A DNA stretch of 64,000 nt from an uncultured Lachnospiraceae bacterium (GTDB lineage: Bacteria > Bacillota > Clostridia > Lachnospirales > Lachnospiraceae), in contig CAJTPS010000003.1 in NCBI GenBank assembly GCA_910578555.1, positions 62,001-126,000 of the forward strand. The letters run 5' to 3'. Below the pieces are notes generated by a model. That model did no database searches. It saw only the letters and a list, made by a program, of their open reading frames with translations, and was not told the DNA's origin. Made by a program: the position numbers and the translations under genes. Shown here one piece after another: positions 16,552-24,797 of the stretch (within the stretch, counting starts at the first letter, position 1; each line of letters starts with the position of its first letter).

Positions 16552-19104
16552 ATGGAAATACATATTTCGGTCAGGAGCCTGGTAGAATTTATTCTGCGCT
16601 CCGGCGATATCGACAACAGAAGAGCGGCGGCTCCGGACAATGCGATGCAGGAGGGCAGCAGGATTCACCGCATGATCCAGCGGCGTATGGGACCGGAATA
16701 TCAGGCGGAGGTGGGGCTTAAATATATCTATGACGCCGGGGAATACGAGATTATTGTGGAAGGGCGCGCGGACGGCATTATCACGGAAAATCTGCCGGAG
16801 CAAAGTGTGCAGGCGGCAGAGCAGATGTATCTGGATGTGACAGAACAGATAAAACCGGAGATTACGCTGCCGGAAGGGAAGAGCCGGGAAGACGGCACGG
16901 AAGTATATCTGCCGGAGAAGCCGTTACAGGCACAATCGGTGCAGAAGGTCAGGGTCACCATAGATGAAATCAAGGGTGTGTTCCGGGACCTTAAGAAAAT
17001 GAAAGACGCCGTGCCCGTCCATCTGGCGCAGGCGAAGTGTTACGCATATATTTATGCCGCGCACAACGGTCTGGAAGCGGTGCGCGTGCGTATGACGTAT
17101 TGCCATATAGAAACGGAGGAAATACGGTATTTTCATTATGACTATACTTACCGGGAACTGCAGGCGTGGTTTGGGGATGTGATGAAACAGTATCGCAAAT
17201 GGTCGGACTATCATTATGCATGGCAGAGGAAAAGAAAGGCATCTATCAAGGAACTGGTATTTCCCTATTCGTACAGGGAAGGGCAGAAGGAACTGGCTTC
17301 CGATGTCTACCGCACGATTTACCATAAGAGGAAACTGTTTATCGAAGCGCCAACCGGTGTGGGAAAGACCATTTCGACCGTATTTCCGGCAGTGAAGGCC
17401 ATGGGTGAGGATCTGTGTGAGAAGATTTTCTATCTGACAGCCAAGACCATTACCCGCACCGTAGCGGATCACACTTTTGCACTGCTTCGGGAGCATGGAC
17501 TGCAGTTAAAGAGTGTAATCCTGACAGCAAAGGACAAGATCTGTTTCATGGAAGAGACGGAATGTAATCCGGAACACTGCCCTTACGCCAAGGGACATTA
17601 TGACAGAATCAACGAGGCAATGTATGATCTGCTTATACACGAGGACGTCTTCAACCGGGAAAAAATAGAAGAATATGCGAAAAGGCATGTGGTCTGCCCC
17701 TTTGAAATGTGTCTTGATATGAGTCTTTTTGCCGATGCAGTCATCTGCGACTATAATTATCTGTTCGATCCGCATGTGTACTTGCGCAGATTTTTTGCGG
17801 AAGGGGTCAGGGGGGAATATGTTTTTCTGATCGACGAGGCGCACAATCTGGTAGAACGCGGGCGGGATATGTACAGCGCAGTGCTGCGCAAGGAAGATTT
17901 TCTGGAACTGAAAAGGGCTGTCAAGGCATATGACGAACGGATTGCCAGAAATCTGGATAAATGCAATAAGGAACTGCTCGCACTCAAAAGAGAATGTGAA
18001 AATTGTAAGGTGGAAGAGTATATAGATCCTTTTGTGCGCGCACTTACGAGGCTTGGCGCAGCGATCGACGATTATCTGGAAGATCATGAGGACAGTCCGG
18101 TACGCAGTGAGATACTGGAATTTTATTTTGAAGTGTCTCATTTTCTGGAGATGTATGAACTGCTGGATGAAAATTATGTGACTTATTCGGAGATGGAGTC
18201 GGACGGCAGTTTCATTCTGAAGCTTTTCTGTGTCAATCCGGCGAAAAATCTGCGGGAGTGCATGGTGCGGGGGAGAAGCACGATCCTGTTTTCGGCGACG
18301 CTGCTCCCGATCGGATACTACAAAACATTACTCGGAGCAGATGAGGGGGACTATGAGGTGTATGCCAGGTCTGTATTCCGCCCGGAGAAGCTGGGACTCT
18401 ACATCGGCAGCGATGTAACCAGCAGGTACACGCGCAGGGGAGACGAGGAATATTATCGGATCGCTTCTTATATTCACGAGACAGTGCGGCAGCGGCACGG
18501 AAATTATATGCTGTTTTTCCCGTCTCATGCTTTTCTGCGTAATGTTTATGAGACCTATATGCACTATTTTAATGAAGACAGGACTGTGGAGTGTATCGTG
18601 CAGGAAGACTATATGAACGAGCAGGCGCGGGAAGATTTTCTGAACAGATTTACCGGAAATGAGGACTGTGATCTGCAAGCGCTCATTCATATGGAGATCG
18701 AAATGGAGGAAGAGAAGAGCCTGCTGGGATTCTGTGTGATGGGCGGCATTTTCAGTGAGGGAATTGACCTGAAGAATGACAGCCTGATCGGCGTGGTTAT
18801 TATCGGCACCGGCCTCCCCCAGGTCTGTAATGAGCGGGAACTGCTGAAACACTATTTTGACGGATGGGGCGAGAACGGATTCGACTATGCCTATCGGTAT
18901 CCCGGTATGAATAAAGTGCTGCAGGCGGCGGGCAGGGTGATTCGTACCGCGGACGACTTCGGGATCGTGGCGCTCTTAGACGAGAGATTCTTATCGCCGG
19001 CCTATCAGAGACTGTTCCCGCGAGAGTGGGAAAATTATGAGACAGTAACAGTTGACCGTATTGGTCGGCGCATAGAGCGCTTCTGGGATGAGTGGTTAGT
19101 GTGA
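16552..19104 (+). CDS. RecB/Cas4-like nuclease fused to an XPD/DinG-like helicase
   Basis: An 850-residue cytoplasmic protein with two parts. Residues 1-230 resemble a PD-(D/E)XK nuclease: EGRADGII gives the aspartate, DEIKG the E-x-K pair, and HLAQAKCYAYIYA the trailing Q-x3-Y motif. From residue 235 it is a superfamily 2 helicase of the XPD/DinG type, with Walker A APTGVGKT, DEAH in FLIDEAHNL, and between them a cysteine set (CFMEETEC, EHCPY, VCPFEMC) that fits a 4Fe-4S cluster. The C-terminal motor ends with QAAGRVIRT. It probably unwinds and trims DNA during repair. The ribosome binding site is weak (AAGGAAG, 13 bases upstream). Confidence 0.87.
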   Translation: MEIHISVRSLVEFILRSGDIDNRRAAAPDNAMQEGSRIHRMIQRRMGPEYQAEVGLKYIYDAGEYEIIVEGRADGIITENLPEQSVQAAEQMYLDVTEQIKPEITLPEGKSREDGTEVYLPEKPLQAQSVQKVRVTIDEIKGVFRDLKKMKDAVPVHLAQAKCYAYIYAAHNGLEAVRVRMTYCHIETEEIRYFHYDYTYRELQAWFGDVMKQYRKWSDYHYAWQRKRKASIKELVFPYSYREGQKELASDVYRTIYHKRKLFIEAPTGVGKTISTVFPAVKAMGEDLCEKIFYLTAKTITRTVADHTFALLREHGLQLKSVILTAKDKICFMEETECNPEHCPYAKGHYDRINEAMYDLLIHEDVFNREKIEEYAKRHVVCPFEMCLDMSLFADAVICDYNYLFDPHVYLRRFFAEGVRGEYVFLIDEAHNLVERGRDMYSAVLRKEDFLELKRAVKAYDERIARNLDKCNKELLALKRECENCKVEEYIDPFVRALTRLGAAIDDYLEDHEDSPVRSEILEFYFEVSHFLEMYELLDENYVTYSEMESDGSFILKLFCVNPAKNLRECMVRGRSTILFSATLLPIGYYKTLLGADEGDYEVYARSVFRPEKLGLYIGSDVTSRYTRRGDEEYYRIASYIHETVRQRHGNYMLFFPSHAFLRNVYETYMHYFNEDRTVECIVQEDYMNEQAREDFLNRFTGNEDCDLQALIHMEIEMEEEKSLLGFCVMGGIFSEGIDLKNDSLIGVVIIGTGLPQVCNERELLKHYFDGWGENGFDYAYRYPGMNKVLQAAGRVIRTADDFGIVALLDERFLSPAYQRLFPREWENYETVTVDRIGRRIERFWDEWLV

Positions 19105-19123
19105 ACGAAAATACCGTTCACAC

Positions 19124-19169
19124 GGAAGAACCGTCCGCAGGGCGGACTTGCTGCAAGCAGCATTCTTCC
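19124..19169. repeat. Dispersed palindromic repeat, copy A
   Basis: Bounded by GGAAGAA and TTCTTCC, with internal GTCCGC/GCGGAC and CTTGC/GCAAG stems. The 37 bases 19133-19169 match 27510-27546 with about five differences. A separate hairpin, GTGAACG/CGTTCAC (19101-19121), spans the helicase stop codon. Together these occupy the space between the converging helicase and nfo genes. Confidence 0.65.
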
Positions 19170-19176
19170 AGTGGGG

Positions 19177-20076
19177 TTATCTTTGGAGACCGGGATTCCT
19201 CAGCAATGCGATCTCCGCTTTATAGGGCGGCACTTTCTTGTCCGGATCAGTCAATGATGGAATATAGGGTGTCTCCAGTATTTTAGGAAGCTGTATAAAA
19301 TCAGGATGGTGGACGATGTAGCGCAGCGCTTCTGTCCCGATTGTCCCTTCCCCGATGTTGGCGTGACGGTCTTTACCGGCACCACGTTCGTTCTTACTGT
19401 CATTGATATGAAACAGTGCAATCTGCGACTTTCCAATCAATTGATCAAAATGGTCAATTACCCCGTCAAAATCATTTACGATATCATATCCGGCATCGTT
19501 TAAGTGACATGTGTCCATGCAGACGCGCAGCTTTTCGCTGTGAGTGACTTTGTCATAGATCGCGGCAAGCTCCTCAAAACTGCGTCCGATTTCACTGCCT
19601 TTACCGGCCATGGTCTCCAGTGCGATATAGCAGTCCTGCGTTCCGGTGAGTACTTCGTTGAGTCCTTGAGCAATTCGGTCAATACCCGCTTCCGTTCCCG
19701 CTCCCACGTGTGCGCCTGGGTGCAGGATCAGAATATGTGACCCCATGGCTATTGTGCGCTCGATTTCCAGTGCAAGGAACTCCACGGCAATTTCATAGGT
19801 GGATGGATTGACCGTATTGGCCAAATTGATAATATAGGGCGCATGAACCACGAAATCATGGATTCCATTGGCGCGCATATACTCCCATGCAGGAGCGATA
19901 TTCAGCGCGGAGATGTCTTTGCGCTTTGTATTCTGCGGTGCGCCTGTGTATAACATGAAGGTGTCAGCGTTGTAAGAAACAGCTTCCTTTACGGAGCCAA
20001 TCATCATTTCCCGCCCGCTCATGCCTACGTGGGAACCTAATATCGGCGGCGTTTTCCTATTCATTTCCGTACTCAT
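19177..20076 (-). CDS. nfo: Deoxyribonuclease IV (AP endonuclease)
   Basis: A 299-residue TIM-barrel enzyme that cuts DNA 5' to abasic sites in base-excision repair. Metal-ligand motifs are in place: GSHVGMSG, VVHAPYIINLA, ILHPGAHVG, ALETMAGKGSE, CMDTCHLNDAGYD and FHINDSKNERGAGKDRH followed by GEGTIG. Length is normal for the family. The start at 20076 has GGAGG 12 bases upstream, a long but usable spacing. It converges on the nuclease-helicase gene, so this stretch holds four DNA-repair genes close together. Confidence 0.95.
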   Translation of the reverse strand: MSTEMNRKTPPILGSHVGMSGREMMIGSVKEAVSYNADTFMLYTGAPQNTKRKDISALNIAPAWEYMRANGIHDFVVHAPYIINLANTVNPSTYEIAVEFLALEIERTIAMGSHILILHPGAHVGAGTEAGIDRIAQGLNEVLTGTQDCYIALETMAGKGSEIGRSFEELAAIYDKVTHSEKLRVCMDTCHLNDAGYDIVNDFDGVIDHFDQLIGKSQIALFHINDSKNERGAGKDRHANIGEGTIGTEALRYIVHHPDFIQLPKILETPYIPSLTDPDKKVPPYKAEIALLRNPGLQR

Positions 20077-20269
20077 CTTTTATACAAACCTCCATTCATG
20101 TATTGACTTATCACGTCAACCCACAAAATCTATTGACTGCCATAAGGACAGTATACAATATTTATTGACATCTTTCATCATGAAAAATGATGGAAATGAC
20201 AAAATTATGATAGAAAATACCGAAAATGACATTACTTTTTGACAAAAAGAACATAGGAGTCACGGAGAT

Positions 20270-20395
20270 ATGACATATCTGTCGATGTGGATAACTCTGT
20301 GGAAATTGGGGATTTCTTTGGCAATTCTCAACGTTTTTTATAAGATAATGGATAAAATGCTGTGGAAAAGTCGAGAAACGGATTTTAGTTTATAA
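20270..20395 (+). CDS. Possible small hydrophobic protein (41 residues)
   Basis: ATG 20270 follows AGGAG at about 10 bases and opens a 41-codon frame ending TAA 20393-20395. The product begins MTYLSMWITLWKLGISLAIL, one plausible membrane helix, and then becomes basic (KIMDKMLWKSRETDF). I recognise no family. It lies in the 450-base gap between the divergent nfo and GH13 genes. It could be chance: the AT-rich gap also holds three DnaA-box-like sequences inside the same frame. Low confidence. Confidence 0.3.
   Translation: MTYLSMWITLWKLGISLAILNVFYKIMDKMLWKSRETDFSL
20286..20369 (-). promoter_or_regulatory. Cluster of three DnaA-box-like sequences
   Basis: On the minus strand: a perfect TTATCCACA (20286-20294), ATTTCCACA nearby (about 20299-20307) and TTTTCCACA (about 20361-20369). 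Only the first matches the consensus exactly. None of the genes expected at a replication origin (dnaA, dnaN, rpmH) is nearby. Confidence 0.35.
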
Positions 20396-20429
20396 AAAAG
20401 AAACTTATTTGGTCAATATAATGATTGTT

Positions 20430-20458
20430 TTGCAAAGAAGTCCTGATGGTGATAGAAT
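20430..20458 (+). promoter_or_regulatory. Promoter of the GH13 gene
   Basis: TTGCAA and TAGAAT separated by 17 bases, about 70 bases before ATG 20527. The rest of 20077-20526 contains AT-rich sequence with repeated ATTGAC and AAATGAC words and a CATCAT/ATGATG stem near 20176. Confidence 0.5.
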
Positions 20459-20526
20459 AAGAACGGAACAGAGTAGAAATCGAGAAAGAAAGGCATGAGA
20501 GATCATGGAGAAGAGGAGTGAATATT

Positions 20527-21837
20527 ATGTGGGCTTATGAAAGTGTTTTTTATCAGATCTACCCGTTGGGATTTTGCGGGGCACCGTTCGAGAATGACGG
20601 GCAGCTTGCGCACCGGATTTTGAAAGTGAATGACTGGATTCCTCATATGAAGAAGCTGGGAATGAACGCCATCTATTTTTCACCGGTATTTGAGTCTGAT
20701 ACGCACGGTTATAATACGAGGGACTATCATACCATTGACTGCAGGCTGGGAACAAATGAGGATTTCAAGGAAATATGTCAGAACCTTCATGACAACGGAA
20801 TCAAAGTGGTGCTGGACGGTGTGTTCAATCATGTGGGCAGAGGATTCTGGGCATTTCAGGATGTATTGAAGAATCGTGAAAACTCCCCGTATCTGAGCTG
20901 GTTCAATATTAACCTGGGCGGCAATTCAAACTATAACGACGGCCTGTGGTATGAGGGATGGGAGGGCAACTACGATCTGGTGAAGCTCAACCTGCGGCAT
21001 GAGGATGTGATCAATCATATACTGGACAGTGTCAGAGGCTGGGTGGAGGAATTTGACATTGACGGACTCAGACTGGACGTTGCATACTGCCTGGATCATG
21101 ATTTTGTCAGGAGACTGCGCAGTTTCACAGACGGGCTTAAGCCGGACTTCTATCTGCTAGGCGAGATGCTGCACGGGGATTACAATCAGATGGTCAATGA
21201 ACAGATGCTGCACTCATCCACGAATTATGAGTGCTATAAAGGTTTGTTCTCCAGCTTTAACAGCATGAATATGTTCGAGATCAATCATTCCCTGCTCAGA
21301 CAGTTCGGACCGGAAAACTGGACGTTATACAAAGGCAAACACCTGCTGTCTTTTGTGGATAATCATGATGTGACGAGGATTGCGAGCAATCTGACCAACG
21401 AGGCGCACCTGCCGTTAATCTATGCACTTTGCTTCGGTATGCCCGGCATTCCCTGTGTATATTACGGAAGTGAGTGGGGCGCGAAGGCGCATAAGAACGA
21501 GGGTGATCCGGCGCTTCGGGCATGCTTTGAGAAACCGGAGTGGAACGATCTGTGCGACTGGATCAGTAAGCTTGCCGAGGCCAAGAAGAATTCTGCGGCG
21601 CTCAACTATGGAGGTTTCCGTTCCGTTGTGCTGACGAATAAACAGTGCATCTTCGAGCGCAAGTGCGACAGTGAGAGAGTGCTTGTGGCAATCAATGCGG
21701 ACGCGGAGAGCTACACGGCGCATTTCGATGCCGGCTGCGGCATGGCGGTGGATCTGATCACCGGCGAGAACCATGACTTTGGCGGCGGAAGTGAACTGCC
21801 CGGCTATAGCGCTTTTTTCTGGAAAATGGAAAAATAG
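20527..21837 (+). CDS. GH13-family alpha-glucan hydrolase (cyclomaltodextrinase/alpha-amylase type)
   Basis: A 436-residue enzyme with a GH13 (beta/alpha)8 barrel. The conserved regions are DGVFNHVG, GLRLDVAY (nucleophile Asp184), LLGEMLHG (acid/base Glu213) and FVDNHDVTR (Asp281). It lacks a signal peptide, so it should act on malto-oligosaccharides in the cytoplasm. The short N-terminus (MWAYESVFYQIYPLGF) means it lacks the N-domain of classical neopullulanases. The MPGIPCVYYGSEWG segment supports an oligosaccharide-active subfamily, but the exact substrate is not deducible. ATG 20527 follows GAGGAG at 9 bases. It has its own promoter and terminator. Confidence 0.9.
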   Translation: MWAYESVFYQIYPLGFCGAPFENDGQLAHRILKVNDWIPHMKKLGMNAIYFSPVFESDTHGYNTRDYHTIDCRLGTNEDFKEICQNLHDNGIKVVLDGVFNHVGRGFWAFQDVLKNRENSPYLSWFNINLGGNSNYNDGLWYEGWEGNYDLVKLNLRHEDVINHILDSVRGWVEEFDIDGLRLDVAYCLDHDFVRRLRSFTDGLKPDFYLLGEMLHGDYNQMVNEQMLHSSTNYECYKGLFSSFNSMNMFEINHSLLRQFGPENWTLYKGKHLLSFVDNHDVTRIASNLTNEAHLPLIYALCFGMPGIPCVYYGSEWGAKAHKNEGDPALRACFEKPEWNDLCDWISKLAEAKKNSAALNYGGFRSVVLTNKQCIFERKCDSERVLVAINADAESYTAHFDAGCGMAVDLITGENHDFGGGSELPGYSAFFWKMEK

Positions 21838-21856
21838 GAAAATTAACAAAAAACTA

Positions 21857-21885
21857 TTGACAAAATTGTAGAATTTGACTATTAT
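21857..21885 (+). promoter_or_regulatory. Strong promoter just after the GH13 gene, probably for the liv operon
   Basis: A consensus TTGACA (21857-21862), 17 bases, then TATTAT (21880-21885). The predicted transcript start near 21892 is followed within about 15 bases by a complete intrinsic terminator, so full-length liv transcripts would need read-through. Confidence 0.7.
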
Positions 21886-21904
21886 TTTTCTAAGTTTCAA
21901 AGGT

Positions 21905-21939
21905 GGGACTTCTTATTATTATATAGGAGTCCCTTTTTT
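21905..21939 (+). terminator. Intrinsic terminator or attenuator ahead of the liv operon
   Basis: GGGACTTCT pairs with AGGAGTCCC (9 bp, one G-U) around an 11-base loop, then TTTTTT. It may end the GH13 transcript, attenuate the promoter at 21857, or both. Confidence 0.85.
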
Positions 21940-22038
21940 GAACCTTAACCGGAAAAGAGGCATATGTATCGGCCGGATTACGGCATCAGACCGGCACGAT
22001 GAGTCTTGTATCCGAGGATATTTAAGGAGGAGAGAATT

Positions 22039-23322
22039 ATGAAGAAAAAAATGTTAAGTCTTGTGCTTGCAGGAGCAATGACAGCGGCATTGCTGACAGG
22101 CTGCGGTTCTGACGGCGCAGGCAGCACAACAGACACGGCAGCGGCAGACACCGCAGAGGATGCCGGCGCAGACAATGCAGCGGCAGACACGGCAGCGACA
22201 GAGGATGCTGAAGCAGCGGAAGATACGGGTGCGGCGGACGACACGCAGGCAGCGGCAGGCGGCACGTTCAAGATCGGCGGTATCGGACCTCTGACCGGCG
22301 GCGCGGCGGTATATGGTATCGCGGCGATGAACGGTTCCCAGATCGCGGTTGACGAGATCAATGCGGCAGGCGGTATTAACGGCATGACGGTTGAACTGAA
22401 TTTCCAGGATGATGAGCTGGATGCAGAGAAATCCGTGAATGCGTACAATACATTAAAGGACTGGGGTGTACAGGTATTAGACGGTTGCGTGACCAGCGGC
22501 TGTTCTATCGCGGTTGCGGCCAAGACTGCAGAGGATCGTATTTTCCAGCTGACCCCTTCAGGTTCCGCGGTGGAGTGTGTTACCAATGATAACTCTTTCC
22601 GCGTGTGCTTCTCAGATCCGAACCAGGGTGCGGCTTCTGCACAGTATATCGGTGAGCATGGTCTCGCTTCCAAGGTTGCGGTAATCTATGACAGTTCCGA
22701 TGTATATTCTTCCGGTATCTATGAGAAGTTTGCGAAAGAGGCGGCAAACCAGCCTTTTGAGATCGTGACGGCGGGCGCTTTCACAGCAGACAACAAGACG
22801 GACTTCTCCGTACAGCTGCAGCAGGCCAAGGATGCCGGCGCTGATCTTGTGTTCCTGCCGATCTATTACAACGAGGCGGCACTGATCTTAAAGCAGGCTT
22901 CCGATATGGGATTTGATGTACAGTTCTTTGGCTGCGATGGTCTGGACGGTATTCTGGGCGTTGAGAACTTCGATGCTTCCCTGGCGGAGGGCGTTATGCT
23001 TCTGACTCCTTTTGCGGCGGACGCGACGGATGATCTGACAGTGAAGTTTGTGACAACATATAATGAGAAATTCGGCGAGACACCGAACCAGTTTGCGGCA
23101 GACGGCTACGATGCGATCTATACGATCAAGGCTGCAGCAGAACAGGCAGGTATCACGGCGGATATGTCCAATGAGGAAATCTGTACGGCTTTATCTACAG
23201 CGATGACACAGATCACGGTGGACGGACTCACAGGTGAGGGCATCACATGGGATGCTTCCGGTGAACCGACAAAAGAGCCTAAGGCAGTTGTAATCAAGGA
23301 CGGCGTATATACAGCCATGTAA
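22039..23322 (+). CDS. livK: Branched-chain amino acid ABC transporter, substrate-binding lipoprotein
   Basis: A 427-residue lipoprotein. The signal ends in LLTGCG with the lipidated Cys22, followed by an Ala/Asp/Thr/Glu-rich linker of about 45 residues. The periplasmic-binding fold starts GGTFKIGGIGPLTGGAAVYG and includes VDEINAAGGINGM and FAADGYDAIYTIKAA, typical of the LivJ/LivK family. It captures leucine, isoleucine, valine or related compounds outside the membrane and delivers them to LivHM. ATG 22039 follows AAGGAGGAGAG. It is first in livKHMGF and is cut off from livH by a 570-base gap filled with hairpin repeats, which would favour higher mRNA levels for this protein. Confidence 0.93.
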   Translation: MKKKMLSLVLAGAMTAALLTGCGSDGAGSTTDTAAADTAEDAGADNAAADTAATEDAEAAEDTGAADDTQAAAGGTFKIGGIGPLTGGAAVYGIAAMNGSQIAVDEINAAGGINGMTVELNFQDDELDAEKSVNAYNTLKDWGVQVLDGCVTSGCSIAVAAKTAEDRIFQLTPSGSAVECVTNDNSFRVCFSDPNQGAASAQYIGEHGLASKVAVIYDSSDVYSSGIYEKFAKEAANQPFEIVTAGAFTADNKTDFSVQLQQAKDAGADLVFLPIYYNEAALILKQASDMGFDVQFFGCDGLDGILGVENFDASLAEGVMLLTPFAADATDDLTVKFVTTYNEKFGETPNQFAADGYDAIYTIKAAAEQAGITADMSNEEICTALSTAMTQITVDGLTGEGITWDASGEPTKEPKAVVIKDGVYTAM

Positions 23323-23327
23323 TAAAA

Positions 23328-23839
23328 CATGAAGTTACACTAAGGCACCGAAAAACGGTGCCTAAGTGCAACTAAGTCATGTTTAGGAGAATGCATAAAG
23401 CGTGCATTCTCCGTAGATGTGTAAATGATGTTAACGGAGAATTGATTCTGAAGGGCATGAAGTTACACTAAGGCACCGAAAAACGGTGCCTAAGTGCAAC
23501 TAAGTCATGTTTAGGAGAGTGCATAAAGCGTGCATTCTCCGTAGATGTGTAAATGATGTTAACAGAGAATTGATTCTGAAGGGCATGAAGTTACACTAAG
23601 GCACCGAAAAACGGTGCCTAAGTGCAACTAAGTCATGTTTAGGAGAATGCATAAAGCGTGCATTCTCCGTAGATGTGTAAATGATGTTAACAGAGAATTG
23701 ATTCTGAAGGGCATGAAGTTACACTAAGGCACCGAAAAACGGTGCCTAAGTGCAACTAAGTCATGTTTAGGAGAATGCATAAAGCGTGCATTCTCCGTAA
23801 ATACGTAAATGATGTCAGCAGAGAAGTAATTCTGAAATA
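23328..23839 (+). repeat. Four tandem 128-bp repeats, each with two hairpins, between livK and livH
   Basis: Units start CATGAAGTTACACTAAG at 23328, 23456, 23584 and 23712. The period is exactly 128. The first three are nearly identical and the fourth diverges in its last 40 bases. Each unit has hairpin 1 (GGCACCG-AAAAA-CGGTGCC with extended flanks) and hairpin 2 (GGAGAATGCA...TGCATTCTCC). Neither is followed by a T-run, so they are not classical terminators. No reading frame or CRISPR-like spacer pattern is present. Comparable REP elements lie between malE and malF in E. coli and stabilise upstream mRNA. Confidence 0.95.
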
Positions 23840-23895
23840 ACTACAAAGCGGATTATGAAGGTTAGTGAAAACGATAGAGAAACAGAGGTGTAAAT

Positions 23896-24777
23896 ATGAG
23901 TTTTGCAGCCCATTTGATTAACGGTATAAGCTTAGGAAGCGTGTACGCGCTGATTGCGCTCGGGTATACGATGGTATACGGGATAGCCAAGATGTTGAAT
24001 TTCGCCCATGGCGATGTCATTATGATCGGCGGTTATGTGGTTTTTGTGACGGTCAGCGGCATGGGGCTGAATCCTCTGGCGGCGATCATCATATCCATGG
24101 CGGCATGCACGATTCTGGGTGTGACGATTGAAAGGGTTGCATACAGACCTCTCCGGGGAGCTTCGCCCCTTGCTGTGCTGATCACGGCGATCGGTGTCAG
24201 CTACCTGTTACAGAATATTGCGCTTCTCGTATTCGGCTCGGATACGAAAGCGTTCACGAACGTAGTGGCATTACCGAATCTGGAATTGTTTGACGGTCAG
24301 CTGGTGATCAAGAGTGTGACCATTGTCACTGTTATTGTCAATATCATTATTATGGTCGGTCTTACCCTGTTTGTGAAAAAGACCAAGATCGGGCGTGCCA
24401 TGACGGCAGTGTCCGAGGATCAGGGCGCGGCACAGCTTATGGGAATCAACGTGAACGGCACGATTGCCGTGACGTTTGCCATAGGGTCGTCTCTTGCGGC
24501 GATCGCGGGCGTGCTCTTATGTTCCGCTTATCCGGCACTTACGCCTTACACGGGTTCCATGCCCGGTATCAAGGCTTTCGTGGCGGCGGTATTCGGCGGG
24601 ATCGGGTCGATCCCCGGTGCCTTTATCGGCGGTATTCTGCTGGGTGTAATTGAGAATTTGAGCAAGGCTTATATTTCTTCCCAGCTTTCCGATGCAATCG
24701 TATTCAGTATTCTGATCATCGTGCTTCTGGTGAAGCCTACCGGACTGCTCGGCAGGAAGATTCAGGAGAAGGTTTAA
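23896..24777 (+). CDS. livH: Branched-chain amino acid ABC transporter permease LivH
   Basis: A 293-residue inner-membrane permease with about eight hydrophobic segments. It opens with LINGISLGSVYALIALGYTMVYGIAKMLNFAHGD, split here only by description, and ends with GIGSIPGAFIGGILLGVIE, the permease loop that contacts the ATPase. These are strong LivH hallmarks. GAGGTG lies 9 bases before ATG 23896. It follows the 128-bp repeat array and is 20 bases ahead of livM, so the four genes livHMGF form a tight block. Confidence 0.95.
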   Translation: MSFAAHLINGISLGSVYALIALGYTMVYGIAKMLNFAHGDVIMIGGYVVFVTVSGMGLNPLAAIIISMAACTILGVTIERVAYRPLRGASPLAVLITAIGVSYLLQNIALLVFGSDTKAFTNVVALPNLELFDGQLVIKSVTIVTVIVNIIIMVGLTLFVKKTKIGRAMTAVSEDQGAAQLMGINVNGTIAVTFAIGSSLAAIAGVLLCSAYPALTPYTGSMPGIKAFVAAVFGGIGSIPGAFIGGILLGVIENLSKAYISSQLSDAIVFSILIIVLLVKPTGLLGRKIQEKV

Positions 24778-24797
24778 GCGAAGGAAGGGAGTAGGAT

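Noticed and set aside
20286..20369. Replication origin
   Set aside because: Only one perfect DnaA box, no AT-rich unwinding tract layout and none of the usual origin genes.
21978..22673. 231-codon minus-strand frame rich in Ala, Ser and Pro
   Set aside because: Antisense shadow of the livK linker region.
23328..23839. Possible CRISPR array
   Set aside because: The whole 128-base unit repeats with no unique spacers, and no cas genes are present.
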